A stretch of DNA of 64,000 nucleotides from Vitrella brassicaformis (Eukaryota; Sar; Vitrellaceae), in the NCBI GenBank assembly GCA_001179505.1, contig CDMY01000456.1, forward strand, positions 34,799 through 98,798, in the 5' to 3' direction. Each line of letters starts with the position of its first letter. Position 1 is the first letter of the stretch. Below are positions 62,894-64,000 of the stretch, piece by piece. Below the pieces are notes generated by a model that saw only the letters and a program-made list of their open reading frames with translations, ran no database searches and was not told where the DNA came from. Both the position numbers and the translations under genes were made by a program.

Positions 62894-63948
62894 ATGTCTG
62901 GTGGAGTACTGAGCACACTGATGGCACTGCTATGCTGGATCTCGCAGATCTCGGGGTCAGTGTCATTGACGAGGCTCAGGCGGCCTCGCTGGGAGGCCAA
63001 AGGGCCAGTGGACGCCTTCAGCACACACACTTCTGCATTCGCGTAAGCCCAGCCCACTTCAAACACGCACAAAGAAAAGAATGGCTGTCTACTGTGTGCT
63101 CGTGTCTGTCTGTCATGGGCTCCTTCCTTGGGCACTGCAGGCCGTCGTCAGTGATTCCCAGACGCCAGCCGAGGCCACGGGCCGTGTCCACGGGCCAACA
63201 AGAGGGCGGCAGTGACGTGCAAACAATGCTCAGCTGGCTGAGGGAATGGGGGGCGGAGTGGCACCACGACGTGAGTGAGAGAAGGAGAGAGCGAGGCGAG
63301 AGGGAAGGAGGAATCGGTCGGTCCCACACATTGTGTGGCTGCTCCCTCCCATCTGTCAGGTGTGCGTCATGGACTTTGACGGCCTGAGGGGAGTGGGGGC
63401 GAGGCGACCGATAGAGGGCAGACAAACGCTCATCAAGGTGACAGACTGGATGGATGGCTGCGTGTGCACCCCCACATGCAGCACGTGTGGCGCGGTGGTC
63501 TGGTCTCCCTCTCTCCCTTTTATTTATGTGCAGATCCCGCTATCTTGCTGCATCCGCGTGACGGAGGGCAGGCCGTCACCAATCCCCAAACGAATAATCC
63601 ACCCAAACGTGACTGACCCAAACAAACCACACACCACACCTACCCACACAGCGCAGCGCAGCACAGCACAGCACAGGAGTCATCTATCCCCCTATGTTCT
63701 TGTCGATGACTCCTGTGGTGGCAGGTGTGGTCGTCACTGCCGTCGATCTTTTTGCAGCTGGCTCTGGTGCTCCTCTACGAGCGGCGGAAGGGCAGCAGGG
63801 CACCCCATGTGCCATACACACACCTCCTGCCACAATCCTACCATATGAGGGCCGAGAGGTGGCCGCCGGCAGTCACGGACGCACTAAACTACCCACACCT
63901 CGTCGCGGCCTCACACCAGACCAAGTGTGTGGTAGGAGGGGTATGTAT
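62894..63948 (+). CDS. SET-domain lysine methyltransferase (SETD3/Rubisco-LSMT-like), N-terminal part
   Basis: Starts at ATG 62894 with a signal peptide (VLSTLMALLCWISQISGS) and an Arg/Ser/Pro-rich region (SAFAPSSVIPRRQPRPRAV), a bipartite plastid leader. Exons continue with LSWLREWGAEWHHD, VCVMDFDGLRGVGARRPIEG, QTLIKIPLSCCIR and LALVLLYERRKGSRAPHVPY, then THLLPQ. This is the start of the SET domain of the SETD3/LSMT/SETD4 group (GxGxxAxxxI, IP, LLYER, PYxxxLP). The last visible exon ends near 63941 at a GTATGT donor, so the I-SET to post-SET part lies beyond the window. Targets of plastid members include Rubisco large subunit and aldolases; the target here is unknown. Confidence 0.72.
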
Positions 63949-64000
63949 GGGTGTGACGTGATGTGTGGGCCAATCATTTCACCTGTGTGTGTGTGTGTTT

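Overview
This is a gene-dense nuclear window from a eukaryote. The most likely source is a photosynthetic alveolate of the chromerid type, for example Vitrella brassicaformis. That is an inference from four things seen here: bipartite (signal peptide plus transit peptide) plastid leaders on bacterial-type proteins, TTTAGGG-type repeat motifs, genes for a motile or sensory cilium (a tectonic), and a BTB/T1 plus TLDc-like protein. Introns are short (about 60-130 nt) and very frequent, and most 3' splice sites sit directly behind TG or TGTC microsatellite DNA. The sequence starts in a poly-C tract and contains one 300-base N gap (16498-16797). No rRNA, tRNA, CRISPR or complete mobile element was found.

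Layout: a partial aspartyl protease (-), the ESCRT-I subunit VPS37A (+), a VMA12/TMEM199-like V-ATPase assembly factor (-), a mitochondrial ADP/ATP carrier (+), a roughly 860-aa protein with repeated CxFxP motifs (-), a tectonic (+), the gap, a coiled-coil protein (+), ribosomal protein eL36 (-), a plastid-type IF-2 with an N-terminal array of four S1-like domains (+), a coiled-coil/BTB-T1/TLDc-like protein (-), an ankyrin-RING protein (+), a CINP-like protein (+), an unknown protein with a presequence (-), a plastid FtsH-like AAA protein lacking its peptidase domain (+), V-ATPase subunit d (-), a GT32-like glycosyltransferase (+), GPKOW/Spp2 (-), a helical-repeat organellar protein (+), a Cys-rich secreted protein (-), an unknown Lys-tailed protein with an exon-like segment holding a TGA (+), a GMC oxidoreductase (-), a histidine-type acid phosphatase (-) and the start of a plastid-directed SET-domain methyltransferase (+).

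Almost every gene is one half of a divergent pair, with only about 117-460 bp between start codons, while 3' ends converge on longer repeat-rich spacers. Nine of the ten divergent spacers contain the heptamer GCGAGCT (either strand), including one 17-bp near-perfect palindrome. The tenth spacer, and the spacer before the CINP-like gene, instead carry telo-box-like repeats and a shared 16-mer. This suggests two classes of core promoter.

Exon joins given below were traced by hand using GT/AG sites and codon phase. Where phases close across all exons the model is strong. Where I say approximate, it is not.
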